Part shown: positions 42,073 to 58,697 of the stretch, in pieces
Layout: each line of letters begins with the position of its first letter
How positions within the stretch are numbered: the stretch's first letter is position 1
From: Fervidifonticultor_A sp037443565
Lineage (GTDB): Bacteria > Sysuimicrobiota > Sysuimicrobiia > Sysuimicrobiales > Humicultoraceae
Direction: 5' to 3'
Length of the DNA: 64,000 nucleotides
Assembly: GCA_037443565.1 (NCBI GenBank)
Contig: JBBIOB010000006.1
Span: forward strand, 21,716 to 85,715
Made by a program: the position numbers and the translations under genes
The notes under the pieces: model-generated
Seen by the model: only the letters and a program-made list of their open reading frames with translations
Database searches by the model: none
What the model was told of the DNA's origin: nothing

Positions 42073-42963
42073 TCAGCCTTTGACCGCCCCGGCCAGGATC
42101 CCGCGGACGAAGTACTGCTGCAGCGCCACGAAGACCGCCAGCGGCAGCAGCATCGAGACGAGCGCGGCCGCGGTGAGCAACTGCCAGTTGCCGCCCAGCG
42201 AGTTCACCAGGTTGCTCACCGTGACGGTCAGCGGTGCCACGCTGGGCGTCCCGCCGACGAAGACGAGCGCGACCAGCAAGTCGTTCCACACCCACAGGAA
42301 CTGGAAGATCGCCAGCGACGCCACGGCCGGAATCGAGAGTGGCAGGATCAGCCGGAAGAACACGGTGAGCGGGCCCGCGCCGTCCAGGTGGGCGGATTCG
42401 AGGAGATCCCGCGGCAGCGATCCGATGAAGTTGCGCAGCAGGTAGATGGCCAGCGGCAGCCCGTACGCGGTGTGCGCGAGCCAGGCGGCGGGAAACGTGC
42501 CGACCAGGCCTGCCGATGCAAAGAGCCGCAGCACTGGGATCAGGGTCATCTGCAGCGGGATCACCAGCGCGCCTACCACCAGGGCAAACAGCGCGTCCCG
42601 GCCGGGAAACCGCATCCACGCGAACGCGTACGCGGCATACGCGCCGAGGAGCACCGGGATGACCGTGGCCGGGACGGTGATGGCCAAGCTGTTGAGGAAG
42701 CTGCGGCCCAGGTTGTAGGTGGTCAATACTTGATGGAAGTTCTCGAGGGTGAGCGCGAACGGTGGCATCGCCGCATTCCACCACCCGGAGATCGTCACGA
42801 GACGCGACGGCCGGAAGGCGCTGACGATCAGGCCCAGCGCGGGCGTCAGCCAGAGCGCGGTGACCGCGAGCACCACCGCATGCAGTGGGATCCGGCCTGC
42901 CGTCGTGATCAGGCGGTCCCAGGCGGTCCAGGACCGCGCGGCCGCGGGGCGCGACGTGCTCAT
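42073..42963 (-). CDS. Carbohydrate ABC transporter permease (MalG-like)
   Basis: This 296-aa membrane protein is a MalG-type permease. The EAA loop reads DLLESAHLDGAGPLTVFFRL, and the end is YFVRGILAGAVKG, as in the family. ATG at 42963 overlaps the upstream permease stop by 4 bp (ATGA). The operon 43934-42073 has two permeases but no binding protein or ATPase on this strand. The binding protein at 40532 lies opposite, tail to tail. Confidence 0.9.
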   Translation of the reverse strand: MSTSRPAAARSWTAWDRLITTAGRIPLHAVVLAVTALWLTPALGLIVSAFRPSRLVTISGWWNAAMPPFALTLENFHQVLTTYNLGRSFLNSLAITVPATVIPVLLGAYAAYAFAWMRFPGRDALFALVVGALVIPLQMTLIPVLRLFASAGLVGTFPAAWLAHTAYGLPLAIYLLRNFIGSLPRDLLESAHLDGAGPLTVFFRLILPLSIPAVASLAIFQFLWVWNDLLVALVFVGGTPSVAPLTVTVSNLVNSLGGNWQLLTAAALVSMLLPLAVFVALQQYFVRGILAGAVKG

Positions 42964-43934
42964 CGGAGCGCCTCCTGCCGCCGGAACCATCGGATGTTCG
43001 CCGCCATGACCGGGATCGTCGCGGCGAACAGGATCACCGCGATGGCGCCCGCGCGGCCGAAGTCACGGAAGGTGAACATCTCCTTGTACATGCGGTTGGC
43101 GATGACCTCGGTGTTGAAGTTGCCGTTGGTCATCACGTACACGATGTCGAACGCCTTGAGGGAGAAGATGACCATGGTCGTGGCGACGACGGTGATGGTC
43201 GGCCCCAGCATCGGCACGATGACCGTCCAGAAGAGACGCCACTCGCTTGCGCCGTCTACCCGGGCCGCCTCCAGGATCTCGGAGGGGATGGCCTTGAGCG
43301 CCGCGGACAGGATGACCAGGCAGAACCCCACCCACACCCAAACGGCGACCATGATGAGCGCCAGGTTGTTGGCCACCGGATGAACAAGCCACGCGACGGG
43401 TTCGAAGCCCGGAATCACCCGTACCAGCAGCGCGTTGGCGAGGCCGATCTGCGGCGCGCCCGCCGGCCGGAACTCATAGACGAACTTCCAGATGACACCG
43501 GCCGCCACGAACGAGACTGCCATCGGCAGGAACATGACGGTCTTGACCACCGACTCGTAGCGGACGCGGTCGGCCAGGACGGCCATCGCCAGGCCGAGGC
43601 CGACGGTGACGGTCGTGAACGCGGTCAGCCAGAGCAGGTTGTTGCGGAAGGCGATCCGCATGTCGGTGTTGGTCAGCGCGAACAGATAGTTCTCCAGCCC
43701 GACGAATCTGTCGGAGCGCGGCCCCAGGACGCTCAACCAGATCGTGCCCGCCGCGGGATAGATCAAGAAGGCGCCCAGGAAAAGCAGCGCGGGCGCCAGC
43801 CAGAGCCACGGCCGGAGGACCCGCTGCGGCACCGGGCCCAGGCGTCCGAGCATCGCCTCAACAAGCACCACGTAGCCGACCTGAACCGCCGGCACGCCGA
43901 CGACCGCGACCAGCAGCAGCGCGAACGCGCCCAC
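42960..43934 (-). CDS. Carbohydrate ABC transporter permease (MalF-like)
   Basis: This ~324-aa membrane protein is a MalF-type permease. The first hydrophobic segments are LLLVAVVGVPAVQVGYVVLV and LAPALLFLGAFLIYPAAG, and the EAA loop reads EILEAARVDGASEWRLFWTV. GTG at 43934 lies just after the stop of the upstream membrane protein (8-bp gap). The frame remains open to 44054, but a start there would cover the upstream gene. It has one more N-terminal helix than the simplest members, which is normal for MalF-like proteins. Confidence 0.87.
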   Translation of the reverse strand: MGAFALLLVAVVGVPAVQVGYVVLVEAMLGRLGPVPQRVLRPWLWLAPALLFLGAFLIYPAAGTIWLSVLGPRSDRFVGLENYLFALTNTDMRIAFRNNLLWLTAFTTVTVGLGLAMAVLADRVRYESVVKTVMFLPMAVSFVAAGVIWKFVYEFRPAGAPQIGLANALLVRVIPGFEPVAWLVHPVANNLALIMVAVWVWVGFCLVILSAALKAIPSEILEAARVDGASEWRLFWTVIVPMLGPTITVVATTMVIFSLKAFDIVYVMTNGNFNTEVIANRMYKEMFTFRDFGRAGAIAVILFAATIPVMAANIRWFRRQEALR

Positions 43935-43941
43935 GGGCTGC

Positions 43942-44451
43942 CTACCGCACGCGCCAGTAGACGATGAACGCGGCCAGGCCCGCAAAGAAGATGAAGAACG
44001 GACGCCGCTCCAGCAGCACCAGCAGCTCCCGCCAGTCCAGAGGGACGCCGGCAAACGCCGCCGCGAGCACCTGCGGGGCCAGCAGGATGGCGCCGATGCC
44101 GAACGACGCGGCGGCGGCGAGGGCCAGCGTCTGGCCTCGCTTCCCGCCCGCGGCGCGGCTCGCGGCCTCGGCGGCGAGCGCGCCGGCCACCGGCGCCAGG
44201 AGGACGAGCAGCAGGCCGAAGCGGATCGCCAGCGCGAGGGCGCCGGTGGCGGCGCCCGCGACCACGCTGACCGTCATCGCCAGCGCCAGCCGCTCCGGGG
44301 ACACCCGGAAGACCGCGGGAACCGGCGAGCGGGCACAGTCCGGGCACTTCATCCCCACCGGTGTCTCGACCATGCAGTCAGGACAGATGGGCGTGCCGCA
44401 TGTGACGCAGGTGAGGAGCGTGTCGACTCTGGGATGGCGCGCGCACTTCAT
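43942..44451 (-). CDS. B-box-type zinc finger membrane protein
   Basis: This 169-aa protein starts with a B-box-like zinc-binding domain (CARHPRVDTLLTCVTCGTPICPDCM, then VGMKCPDCA). Three or four hydrophobic helices follow (for example LALAMTVSVVAGAATGALAL; GIGAILLAPQVLAAAFAG). ATG at 44451 is supported by GGGAGGGAGAGG. It is immediately upstream of the permease pair, so it may be their co-transcribed accessory. Its function is unknown. Confidence 0.75.
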   Translation of the reverse strand: MKCARHPRVDTLLTCVTCGTPICPDCMVETPVGMKCPDCARSPVPAVFRVSPERLALAMTVSVVAGAATGALALAIRFGLLLVLLAPVAGALAAEAASRAAGGKRGQTLALAAAASFGIGAILLAPQVLAAAFAGVPLDWRELLVLLERRPFFIFFAGLAAFIVYWRVR

Positions 44452-44579
44452 CCTCTCCCTCCCCGCACGGCGTGGTAGCTCCAGAATGACAACCGGCGGC
44501 GCGTGGCGCAAGCGATCACGCCGTAGGAGAAATTCGACTGGCGTGCGAAGATACAACCTCCGGTCCAGCGGGGACATCC

Positions 44580-46662
44580 ATGAATACAGGTGATGCGGTG
44601 ATCCGGGAAGAGCGCGAGACGAGACCCAAGACCGACCTGCTGACGCCCGGGCGACGGCGCGTCGTCATCGAGCAGATGACGCCCCAGGTGGATTGCGGAC
44701 GGTTCCCCATCAAGCGCACCGCCGGAGAGACGGTCGTCGTGGAGGCGGACGTCTTCGCCGACGGGCACGACATGCTGTCGGCCGTGCTCCTCTACCGCCG
44801 GGAGGACGCCGACGGCTGGATGGAAACCGACATGGCGCAACTCGCCAACGACCGATGGCGCGGGGCGTTCACGGTGCCGGAGGCCGGTCGGTACGCGTAC
44901 ACGGTGCGGGCGTGGGTCGATCCATTCAAGACATGGGCCCGAGATCTGGGCCGGCGCGTGGAGGCCGGTCAGGAGGTGTCGGTGGATCTGCAGATCGGCG
45001 CCGACCTGGTGCAGGCGGCGGCAGAACGCGCGGCATCGGCCGCCGACCCGGCGGATGCCGACGAGACGCAGGACCCCCGGGTGTCCCGTGACGCCGGATC
45101 GGATGCCGCCGCGCTGCGCGCGGCGGCGACACGCATCCGTCAGGGCGGCCCGGATGGCATTGCACAGGCCAGGTCGCCACACCTGGCGGCGCTGATGCAC
45201 CGCTACGCCGAGCGCGGGCACGCCTCCACACACCGGCCCGACCTGTGGGTGGTGGTCGACCGGGAACGGGCGCGCTTTGGCGCCTGGTACGAGCTGTTTC
45301 CGAGGTCGTGCGCGCCCGAACCCGGACGGTACGGCACCCTGCGCGACTGCGCGGCCCGGCTGTCCTATATCGCTTCGATGGGCTTCGACGTCGTGTATCT
45401 GCCGCCGATCCACCCGATCGGCCGCGTCCACCGCAAGGGCCGCAACAACAACCCGGCCGGCGGATCCGAGGACCCGGGAAGCCCCTGGGGCATCGGCGCC
45501 GAGGAGGGCGGACACAAGGCGATCCATCCGGCGCTGGGCACACTCGACGACTTCCGACAGCTCGTGTCCTCCACCCGCGAGCACGGCATGGAGATCGCGC
45601 TCGATCTCGCCTATCAGTGCGCTCCTGACCACCCCTACGTGCGGGAGCACCCTGAGTGGTTTCGACGGCGGCCCGATGGCCGCGTCCAGTACGCCGAGAA
45701 CCCGCCGAAGAAATACGAGGACATCTACCCCTTCGACTTCGAAACTGAGCGGTGGCAGGAGCTCTGGCGAGAACTGAAGAGTGTGGTCGACTTCTGGGTC
45801 GAGCAGGGGGTCCGGATCTTCAGGGTAGACAACCCGCACACGAAGCCATTTGCCTTCTGGGAGTGGCTCATCGCTGAGGTCAAGCGCGAACATCCCGATG
45901 TGCTGTTCCTGTCGGAGGCGTTCACGCGTCCGAAGGTCATGTACCGGCTGGCCAAGCTCGGCTTCACCCAGTCGTACACGTACTTCGCCTGGCGCAACAC
46001 GAAGTGGGAGCTTACCCAGTATCTCACCGAGATCACCCGGCCCCCGATCTCCGACTTCTTCCGACCAAACCTGTGGCCGAACACGCCCGACATTTTGACG
46101 GAGTACCTGCAGACAGGCGGGCGGCCCGCGTTTGCGGCGCGCCTGGTCCTGGCCGCCACGCTGGGAGCCAGCTACGGGATCTACGGGCCGGCGTTCGAAC
46201 TGTGCGAGCGCATGCCACGCGAGCCCGGCAGCGAGGAGTACCTGGACTCCGAGAAATACGAAGTCCGGCACTGGGACCTCGAACGGCCCGACAGCCTGCG
46301 GCCGCTCATCACGCTGGTCAACCGGATCCGCCGCGAGCACCCGGCGCTCCAGAGCGACCGCAATCTGCTGTTCCACCCCACCGACAACGAGTACCTCATC
46401 GCCTACAGCAAACACACCGACGATCTCTCCAGCGTCGTGTTGGTCGTGGTGAACCTCGACCCCCACCACACGCAGTTCGGGTGGGTGGACGTGCAGCTCG
46501 AGCCGCTGAGCCTGGACGCCCAGGAGCCGTACCAGGTCCATGACCTGCTCGGCGACGCGCGCTATCTCTGGCATGGATCGCGCAACTACGTGGAGCTGCG
46601 GCCCGATGCCCTCCCGGCGCACGTCTTCCTCGTGCGCCGCCGCGTGCGAAGGGAGCGCGACT

Positions 46663-46679
<17 letters not shown>
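44580..46679 (+). CDS. glgE: Alpha-1,4-glucan:maltose-1-phosphate maltosyltransferase
   Basis: This 699-aa GH13_3 enzyme transfers maltosyl units from maltose-1-phosphate to alpha-1,4-glucan. The N-terminal domain (about 25-140) reads CGRFPIKRTAGETVVVEADV, and the domain before the barrel has DLWVVVDRERARFGAWYELF. In the barrel the nucleophile is Asp417 (FRVDNPHTKPFAFWEWLI) and the acid/base is Glu446 (LFLSEAFTRP). Length (about 665-700 aa) is right. It begins the plus-strand trehalose island; the treS-mak gene overlaps its end by 17 bp and can supply maltose-1-phosphate by the Mak domain. Confidence 0.96.
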
Positions 46680-50055
<3,376 letters not shown>

Positions 50056-50059
50056 GAGT

Positions 50060-51976
50060 ATGGGACTGCTCACGGCAGAGGACCTGCACCTGTTCAACGA
50101 GGGGACGCACCTGCGGCTCGCCGACCGGCTCGGCGCGCACCCGGGGGGGCCCGGCGGAGAGGCCGGGACGCACTTCGCGGTGTGGGCGCCGAACGCGGAA
50201 CAGGTGTCGGTGATCGGGGACTTCAACGGCTGGGACCGCCACCAGCACCGGCTCGCGCCGGTGGGTACCTCCGGCATCTGGACGGGTGTGGTGCCGGACG
50301 TCGGAGCCGGCGCGCGGTACAAGTACCACATCGTCTCGCGCCACGGCGGCTACCGCGTGGACAAGGCGGATCCCTTCGCCTTCTACGCCGAGGTCCCGCC
50401 GGCGACCGCGTCAATCGTCTGGGCGCTCGACTACACATGGGGCGATGATGCCTGGATGCGGGATCGCCGAGCGCGCAACGGGCTCAACCGTCCAATGGCG
50501 ATCTACGAGGTCCACCTGGGATCGTGGCGCCGGGTGCCCGAAGAGGACGATCGGCCGCTCACCTACCGCGAGATGGCCTCTGCCCTGGCCGACCACGTCC
50601 AGCGGGTCGGCTTCACCCACGTGGAGTTCCTCCCGCCATTTGAGCACCCGTTCTACGGGTCGTGGGGCTATCAGGTAACCGGGTACTTCGCGCCGACTGC
50701 GCGGTATGGCACCCCCCAGGACTTCATGTTCCTGGTGGACTACCTCCACCAGCAGGGGATCGGTGTCATCCTCGACTGGGTGCCCGCGCACTTCCCGAAC
50801 GACGAACACGGACTGGGGTTCTTCGATGGGACGCACCTCTACGAGCACGCCGATCCTCGCCTGGGTGTGCATCCGGACTGGCACAGCTTCATCTTCAACT
50901 TCGGCCGCCACGAGGTCCGCAGCTTCCTGCTGAGCAACGCGCTGTTCTGGCTCGAGCGGTATCACGTGGACGGTCTCCGGCTGGACGCGGTGGCCTCGAT
51001 GCTCTATCTAGACTACTCGCGCGCCGAAGGCGAGTGGATTCCCAACCGCTACGGCGGCCGTGAGAACCTCGAGGCGATCGGATTCCTGCGCCGGCTCAAC
51101 GAAGAGGTCTACCAGCGTTTCCCTGACGTCCAGACGATCGCCGAAGAGTCCACCGCCTGGCCGATGGTATCGCGACCGACGTACGTCGGAGGCCTGGGCT
51201 TTGGCCTGAAGTGGGACATGGGATGGATGCACGATACGCTGCACTACATGAGCCGCGACCCGATCCACCGGAAGTACCACTACAACGAGCTCACCTTCCG
51301 GCAGTTGTACGCAACCACCGAGAACTTCGTCCTGCCGCTCTCGCACGATGAGGTGGTGCACGGCAAGGGCTCGCTGCTGGAGAGGATGCCGGGCGACGAC
51401 TGGCAGAAGTTCGCCAACCTCCGGCTGCTGCTCGGCTACATGTATGCGCAGCCCGGCAAGAAGTTGCTGTTCGCGGGCGGCGAGTTTGGCCAGCGCCAGG
51501 AATGGTACCATGAGACCAGCCTGGACTGGCATCTGCTCGACCACGCCCCGCACGCCGGCGTGCTGCAGTGGGTCGCGGACCTCAATCGGCTCTACCGCGA
51601 GGAGCCCGCGCTGTATGAGGGCGACTGCACGCCGTGGGGCTTTGAATGGATCGACTGTACCGATGCCGAGGCGAGCGTGTTGAGCTTCCTGCGGCGAGGC
51701 CAGCATCCCGACGATCTCCTCGTGATCGTCTGTCACTTCACTCCCGTACCGAGGCCCAACTATCGGGTCGGCGTGCCGCGCGCGGGACTCTGGCACGAGC
51801 GGCTCAACAGCGACGCCGTGCACTACGGGGGCGCCGGTACCGGCAATCTCGGAGGGGCAGAGGCGATGCCCGTGCCGGCGCACGGCCACTACCAGTCGCT
51901 GAACCTGATCCTGCCGCCGCTGGGGATGCTGGTCTTCAAGCCCGGGGGCCCGGGGCCGCGCCCATCCGCCGGATGA
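50060..51976 (+). CDS. glgB: 1,4-alpha-glucan branching enzyme
   Basis: This 638-aa GH13_9 enzyme makes alpha-1,6 branches. An N-terminal CBM48 domain (about 30-120) reads HFAVWAPNAEQVSVIGDFNG. The barrel starts IYEVHLGSW, with nucleophile Asp309 (DGLRLDAVASMLYLDY) and acid/base Glu362 (QTIAEESTAWP). LPLSHDEVVHGKGSL is typical of GlgB. It starts 4 bp after treS-mak and overlaps treZ by 4 bp (ATGA). Confidence 0.97.
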   Translation: MGLLTAEDLHLFNEGTHLRLADRLGAHPGGPGGEAGTHFAVWAPNAEQVSVIGDFNGWDRHQHRLAPVGTSGIWTGVVPDVGAGARYKYHIVSRHGGYRVDKADPFAFYAEVPPATASIVWALDYTWGDDAWMRDRRARNGLNRPMAIYEVHLGSWRRVPEEDDRPLTYREMASALADHVQRVGFTHVEFLPPFEHPFYGSWGYQVTGYFAPTARYGTPQDFMFLVDYLHQQGIGVILDWVPAHFPNDEHGLGFFDGTHLYEHADPRLGVHPDWHSFIFNFGRHEVRSFLLSNALFWLERYHVDGLRLDAVASMLYLDYSRAEGEWIPNRYGGRENLEAIGFLRRLNEEVYQRFPDVQTIAEESTAWPMVSRPTYVGGLGFGLKWDMGWMHDTLHYMSRDPIHRKYHYNELTFRQLYATTENFVLPLSHDEVVHGKGSLLERMPGDDWQKFANLRLLLGYMYAQPGKKLLFAGGEFGQRQEWYHETSLDWHLLDHAPHAGVLQWVADLNRLYREEPALYEGDCTPWGFEWIDCTDAEASVLSFLRRGQHPDDLLVIVCHFTPVPRPNYRVGVPRAGLWHERLNSDAVHYGGAGTGNLGGAEAMPVPAHGHYQSLNLILPPLGMLVFKPGGPGPRPSAG

Positions 51977-53748
51977 CCGGCGACCGCCCTGCGCTGGGGG
52001 CGGTCCCGGAGGCCGGCGCTGTACGCTTTACCGTGTGGGCGCCCGCCGCGCGTCGCGTCGCGCTCGTGCTTGAGCCCGGCGGCCGGGCGTATCCAATGGA
52101 GGCCCAGGGCGACGGCTACTTCGGATCCGTCCGGACTGGGATCGAGCCGGGCGCCCTTTACCGGTATCGACTCGACGGAGGGCCGGCGCTGCCCGATCCC
52201 GCCTCGCGCTTCCAGCCCGACGGCGTCCACGGTCCGTCGATGGTCGTGGATCCGCGACGGTTCGAATGGCAGGACGACGACTGGGACACGCCGCCGTTGT
52301 CCTCGCTGGTCTTCTATGAGCTGCACGTGGGCACGTTTTCGCCCGAAGGAACGTTCGAGGGCGCCCGGCGGCGACTACCCTACCTGAGAGACCTCGGGAT
52401 CACCGCGGTCGAACTCATGCCGGTCGCCGACTTCCCTGGCCGGTGGAACTGGGGATACGACGCCGCGGCGTTCTTCGCACCGGCCCGCGCCTACGGGACA
52501 CCCGACGACCTGCGGGCGCTGGTGAACGACGCGCACCGCATGGGTCTGGCGGTAGTTCTCGACGTGATCTACAACCACTTCGGCCCGGACGGCGCGTATG
52601 CGCCGGCATTCAGTCCGCTGTTCTTCTCGCGGCGCCACCGCACGCCCTGGGGGCCGGCGATCAACTTCGACGGCGAAGGCGCCGAGGGCGTCCGGCGGTT
52701 CTTCATCGAGAACGCCCTGCACTGGCTGGACGAGTACCACCTCGATGGGCTGCGGCTCGACGCCACGCACGCGATCATCGACGAGAGCCCACGGCACTTC
52801 CTCCGCGATCTGGCCGACGCCGTGCGCGCGCTGGGCGGCCGGCCGCGGTATCTGATCGCGGAGGACCACAGAAACCTCAACAGGCTGGTCCACCCCGCAG
52901 ACGCACATGGATACGGGCTCGACGGCATCTGGAGCGACGACTACCACCATCAGGTGCGCCGGATCCTCGCCGGTGACCGGGATGGCTACTTCGCGGACTT
53001 CGAGGACTCGACCGCCGACCTGGCCGCGATCGTGTGCAGGGGGTGGCTGTACGTGGGGCAGCACGCGGAGTTCTTCGGCGGGCCGCGGGGAAGCGATCCG
53101 ACCGGCATCCCCCTGTGGCGGCTGGTCCACTTCATCCAGAACCACGACCAGGTGGGCAACCGGCCGAGAGGCGACCGCCTGATCGAGGCGGTATCGTTCG
53201 CGGCGTATCGGGCGGCCAGCGCGATGCTGCTGTTTGCGCCAGCCCTACCCTTGATCTTCATGGGACAGGAGTGGGGTGCGCGCACACCGTTCCGCTTCTT
53301 CACGGATCACGCCCCCGCCCTCGGCGTGAAGGTCAGCGAAGGGCGAAGGCAGGAGTTCGCGCGGTTCGAGGGGTTTCGCGGCGAAGTCCCGGATCCACAG
53401 GATCCGCGGACCTTCGAGGTCAGCCGGCTGCGGTGGGAGGAGCGCGACGAAGGCGCGCATGCCGGCCTGCTGCGATTGTACCGCGACCTGCTGGCCAGAC
53501 GACATGAGCTGGGCGGCGAGGTCGAGGCCGAGAGCCCGGTGGCAGGCGCGCTCATCCTGCGACGGGATCGTGATGTGCTGCTGGTCTCGTTGAGAAACGG
53601 GCTGACCCTCCCGCGCCCCGACGGCGCGGTACCCATCTGGCACACCGAGGAACTGCGCTACGCGCCTGACCCGGTGCCGCCGACCGTGACCGGGACGGTG
53701 GTGGCCTTCCCGCGCGCCGCCGCACTGTGGGCGCGTCTGAAGCGATGA
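51973..53748 (+). CDS. treZ: Malto-oligosyltrehalose trehalohydrolase
   Basis: This 591-aa GH13_10 enzyme releases trehalose from maltooligosyl trehalose, the product of TreY. A short CBM48 domain (about 15-100) precedes the barrel (FYELHVGTFSPEGTFEGA). The nucleophile is Asp263 (DGLRLDATHAI), and the acid/base is Glu297 (LIAEDHRN). ATG at 51973 overlaps the glgB stop (ATGA), which fixes the start. It overlaps treY by 4 bp. Confidence 0.96.
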   Translation: MTGDRPALGAVPEAGAVRFTVWAPAARRVALVLEPGGRAYPMEAQGDGYFGSVRTGIEPGALYRYRLDGGPALPDPASRFQPDGVHGPSMVVDPRRFEWQDDDWDTPPLSSLVFYELHVGTFSPEGTFEGARRRLPYLRDLGITAVELMPVADFPGRWNWGYDAAAFFAPARAYGTPDDLRALVNDAHRMGLAVVLDVIYNHFGPDGAYAPAFSPLFFSRRHRTPWGPAINFDGEGAEGVRRFFIENALHWLDEYHLDGLRLDATHAIIDESPRHFLRDLADAVRALGGRPRYLIAEDHRNLNRLVHPADAHGYGLDGIWSDDYHHQVRRILAGDRDGYFADFEDSTADLAAIVCRGWLYVGQHAEFFGGPRGSDPTGIPLWRLVHFIQNHDQVGNRPRGDRLIEAVSFAAYRAASAMLLFAPALPLIFMGQEWGARTPFRFFTDHAPALGVKVSEGRRQEFARFEGFRGEVPDPQDPRTFEVSRLRWEERDEGAHAGLLRLYRDLLARRHELGGEVEAESPVAGALILRRDRDVLLVSLRNGLTLPRPDGAVPIWHTEELRYAPDPVPPTVTGTVVAFPRAAALWARLKR

Positions 53749-56409
53749 TAATCGCCACGTACCGCCTGCAGCTCCAACCCGGGTTCGGCTTCGAAGAGGT
53801 CAAGGTCCTGCTGCCGTACCTCCGGCGCCTGGGCATCAGCCACCTCTACCTGTCGCCGATCACCGACGCCCGGCGGGGCAGCACGCACGGCTACGACGTT
53901 GTGGACCACAACCGCATCCGCGACGAGCTCGGCGGCCCGGACAGCTTCTGGAGCCTCCTCAAGGCGGCCCGGACGGTCGGGCTCGCGCTGATTCTGGATA
54001 TCGTGCCCAATCACGCCGGGGTGGGCAACCGCAACGCGCGGTGGCAGGACGTGCTCGCCTATGGCCCACACTCGCCGTACGCCGCGCACTTCGACATCGA
54101 CTGGCAGCCGCTGAAGCCCGAGCTCCAGCACAAGATCCTGCTGCCGTTCCTCGGCAGCCCGTACGGCGAGGCGCTGGACCGCGGGGAGATCTCGATCGTG
54201 TTCGAGGGCGGCCGTCTGGCAGCGGCCTACGGCGCGATGCGGTTTTCGCTGGCGCCGGTGACGTACGCCGATGTGCTCGACGCGGTGATCGCGGCCGGCG
54301 ACGGCGCCGGCCGCGATGCGGTAGCGGATGTGGGCACGCTGGCCGAGGCATTCCGGGCACTGCAACCCCACGAACGCGGCAGGGCCGACGAACTGCGGGC
54401 GCGGCTGGCAAACGCCGCAGCCGGCATTGACCTGGCCCGGCGCCTGGGCCGGCTGGCGCCGGCCCAGGTCCATGCGGTCCTCGAGCGCCAGTTCTGGCGG
54501 CTGTCGTACTGGAAGACCGCAGGCTCGGAGATCAACTACCGCCGGTTCTTCGACATCAACGATCTGGTCGGGCTTCGGATGGAGCGCGAGGACGTGTTCG
54601 CGGATGCCCACCGCCTGGTCGCCCGCCTGGCCCAGCAGGAGGGCATCGAGGGCGTACGCGTGGACCACGTCGACGGGCTGTTCGACCCCCACGAGTATCT
54701 GGGGCGGCTGCGGGCCCTGGGCGTCCGCATCTGGGTCGAGAAGATCCTGGCCCGCGGCGAGACGCTGCCCCAGGCGTGGCCGGTCGAGGGGACGAGCGGA
54801 TACGAGTTCGCCAACGACGTCATGGGTGTGCTGACGCGGCCCGAAGGCGAGCTGCCGCTGGACCGCGTCTACCGGCGGTTTGTCCGCGAGGCGTCGTCGT
54901 ACGCCGACGAGATCCATCGAAGCAAGCGCCTGGTCATGGAGACCACGCTCGCCGGCGAGCTGTTCCGACTGGCTTACGGGCTTGACCGTATCTCCGAGGG
55001 CGACTATCACACGCGTGACTTCACGTTCGAGGCGCTACGCGAGGCGCTTGCCGAAGTGGTCGCGTCGTTCCCGCGCTATCGCACCTACCTGCCGCACGAT
55101 GAGGAAGACGCCGAGCGCGTGATCCGGGAGGCCGTGCAGCGCGCCCGCGCGCGCAACGCGGGCGCCGAGCCCACCGTCTACGCGTTCATCGGCCAGGTAC
55201 TCGGTGGCCGGGTGGCGCCCGCGCTGCGCGACACCGCCGCGTCGTGGGCCGGACGGTTCGAACAGTACACCGCGTCGGTCACGGCCAAGGGCATCGAGGA
55301 CACGGGATTCTACCGGTACGTGCGCCTGGCCGCGCTGAACGAGGTCGGCGGCGAGCCCGAGCACTTCGGCGTCACGCCGCATGCCTTCCACGCCCGCGCG
55401 CGGTTCCGCGCGCTGCGCTATCCGCGCACCCTCCTGGCCACGGCCACCCACGACCACAAGCGCGGTGAGGACCTGCGCATGCGGCTGATCGTCCTGGCCG
55501 AGCTTCCCGACGCCTGGCGGCGCACGGTGGGATTGCTCTCGCGGATCGCCCGCCGGCACCGCAGCCCCGCTGGACCGTCGAGGACCGATGAATATCTACT
55601 CTTCCAGACGCTGGTGGCATCGTGGCATGGGGCAGATCCCTCGTCCCTCACCGAGCGGCTGGTCGAGTACATGCGCAAGGCCGCGCGCGAGGCCAAGCTG
55701 CGCACGAGCTGGCTGAATCCGGACCCAGACTACGAGACCGCGCTGGAAGGACTTGTGCGAGGGATGCTCGAGGACCGCCGAACGGGCCGAGCCGTCGACC
55801 CGTTGGCCGGGACGCTGGCACGCCATGGGTTCGCCAACACGCTCAGCCAGCTTGTGATCAAGCTGACCTCGCCGGGCATACCGGACTTCTACCAAGGATG
55901 CGAACTGGCAGACCTCTCGCTGGTGGATCCGGACAACCGGCGGCCGGTGGACTTCCGGCAGCGTGCCCGCCTGCTCGCCGCCATCGAACCACACCTCGCC
56001 GCCCCAGACCCCGCCCAGCTCCGCGCGTGGATCGACGCCGGTGACGAACGTGCCAAGCTCTACGTCATCGCCAGGCTCCTGCGGTTCCGCCAGGCCCATG
56101 CCAAGGCCTTCGAGGGCGCGTATCGCGCCCTCGAGGCGCAAGGTGAGATGGCCGACCACTTGATCGCTTATGCTCGTGAGTCAGATGACGTGACAGTCCT
56201 CGTCATCGTCCCCCGGTTTCCCGCCACGCTCGAGCGCCGCGGCGGATGGGGCGATACCCGGCTTGCGCTTCCCCAGGCGCTGGCGCACCGGACGTGGTTT
56301 GAAGTCCTCACCGACCAGGTGGTGGAGGTGGAAGAGCGCCTCGATCCCCGGGCGCTGCCGCTGTCGTGGGCAGTATTGGTCGCCGAGGAAGAGGGTGACG
56401 GATCGCCGC

Positions 56410-56426
<17 letters not shown>
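53745..56426 (+). CDS. treY: Maltooligosyl trehalose synthase
   Basis: This 893-aa GH13_26 enzyme converts the reducing end of maltodextrins into a trehalose end. It starts IIATYRLQLQPGFGFEEV, the usual TreY beginning, and continues LGISHLYLSPITDARRGSTH. The nucleophile is Asp307 (EGVRVDHVDG), and the acid/base is Glu332 (RIWVEKIL). ATG at 53745 overlaps treZ by 4 bp. The 3' end overlaps the convergent glgX by 17 bp. It is longer than many TreY proteins (about 700-800 aa) but within family range. Confidence 0.96.
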
Positions 56427-58530
<2,104 letters not shown>

Positions 58531-58636
58531 GCTATCGAAGTTCGCGAGGGACCCCCGCCGGCCTCCCTGCGCAAGGATCTTCGTGTGTGATCCTGTCCGC
58601 GCGCAGACCTTCCGCGTTGCCGCGCCAGCGTGGTTC

Positions 58637-58661
58637 ATGATACCGTGGATATGGTGATCAT
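58637..58661. promoter_or_regulatory. Imperfect inverted repeat between glgX and the GH65 gene
   Basis: ATGATACC (58637-58644) is mirrored by GGTGATCAT (58653-58661) over an 8-nt centre, with one bulged base. It lies in the 167-bp region between the divergent genes and could be an operator for both. No transcription factor gene is in the window. Confidence 0.3.
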
Positions 58662-58697
58662 AGCTCCCATCGAGCCCGGGGTGCTCCTCGGGCCCGC

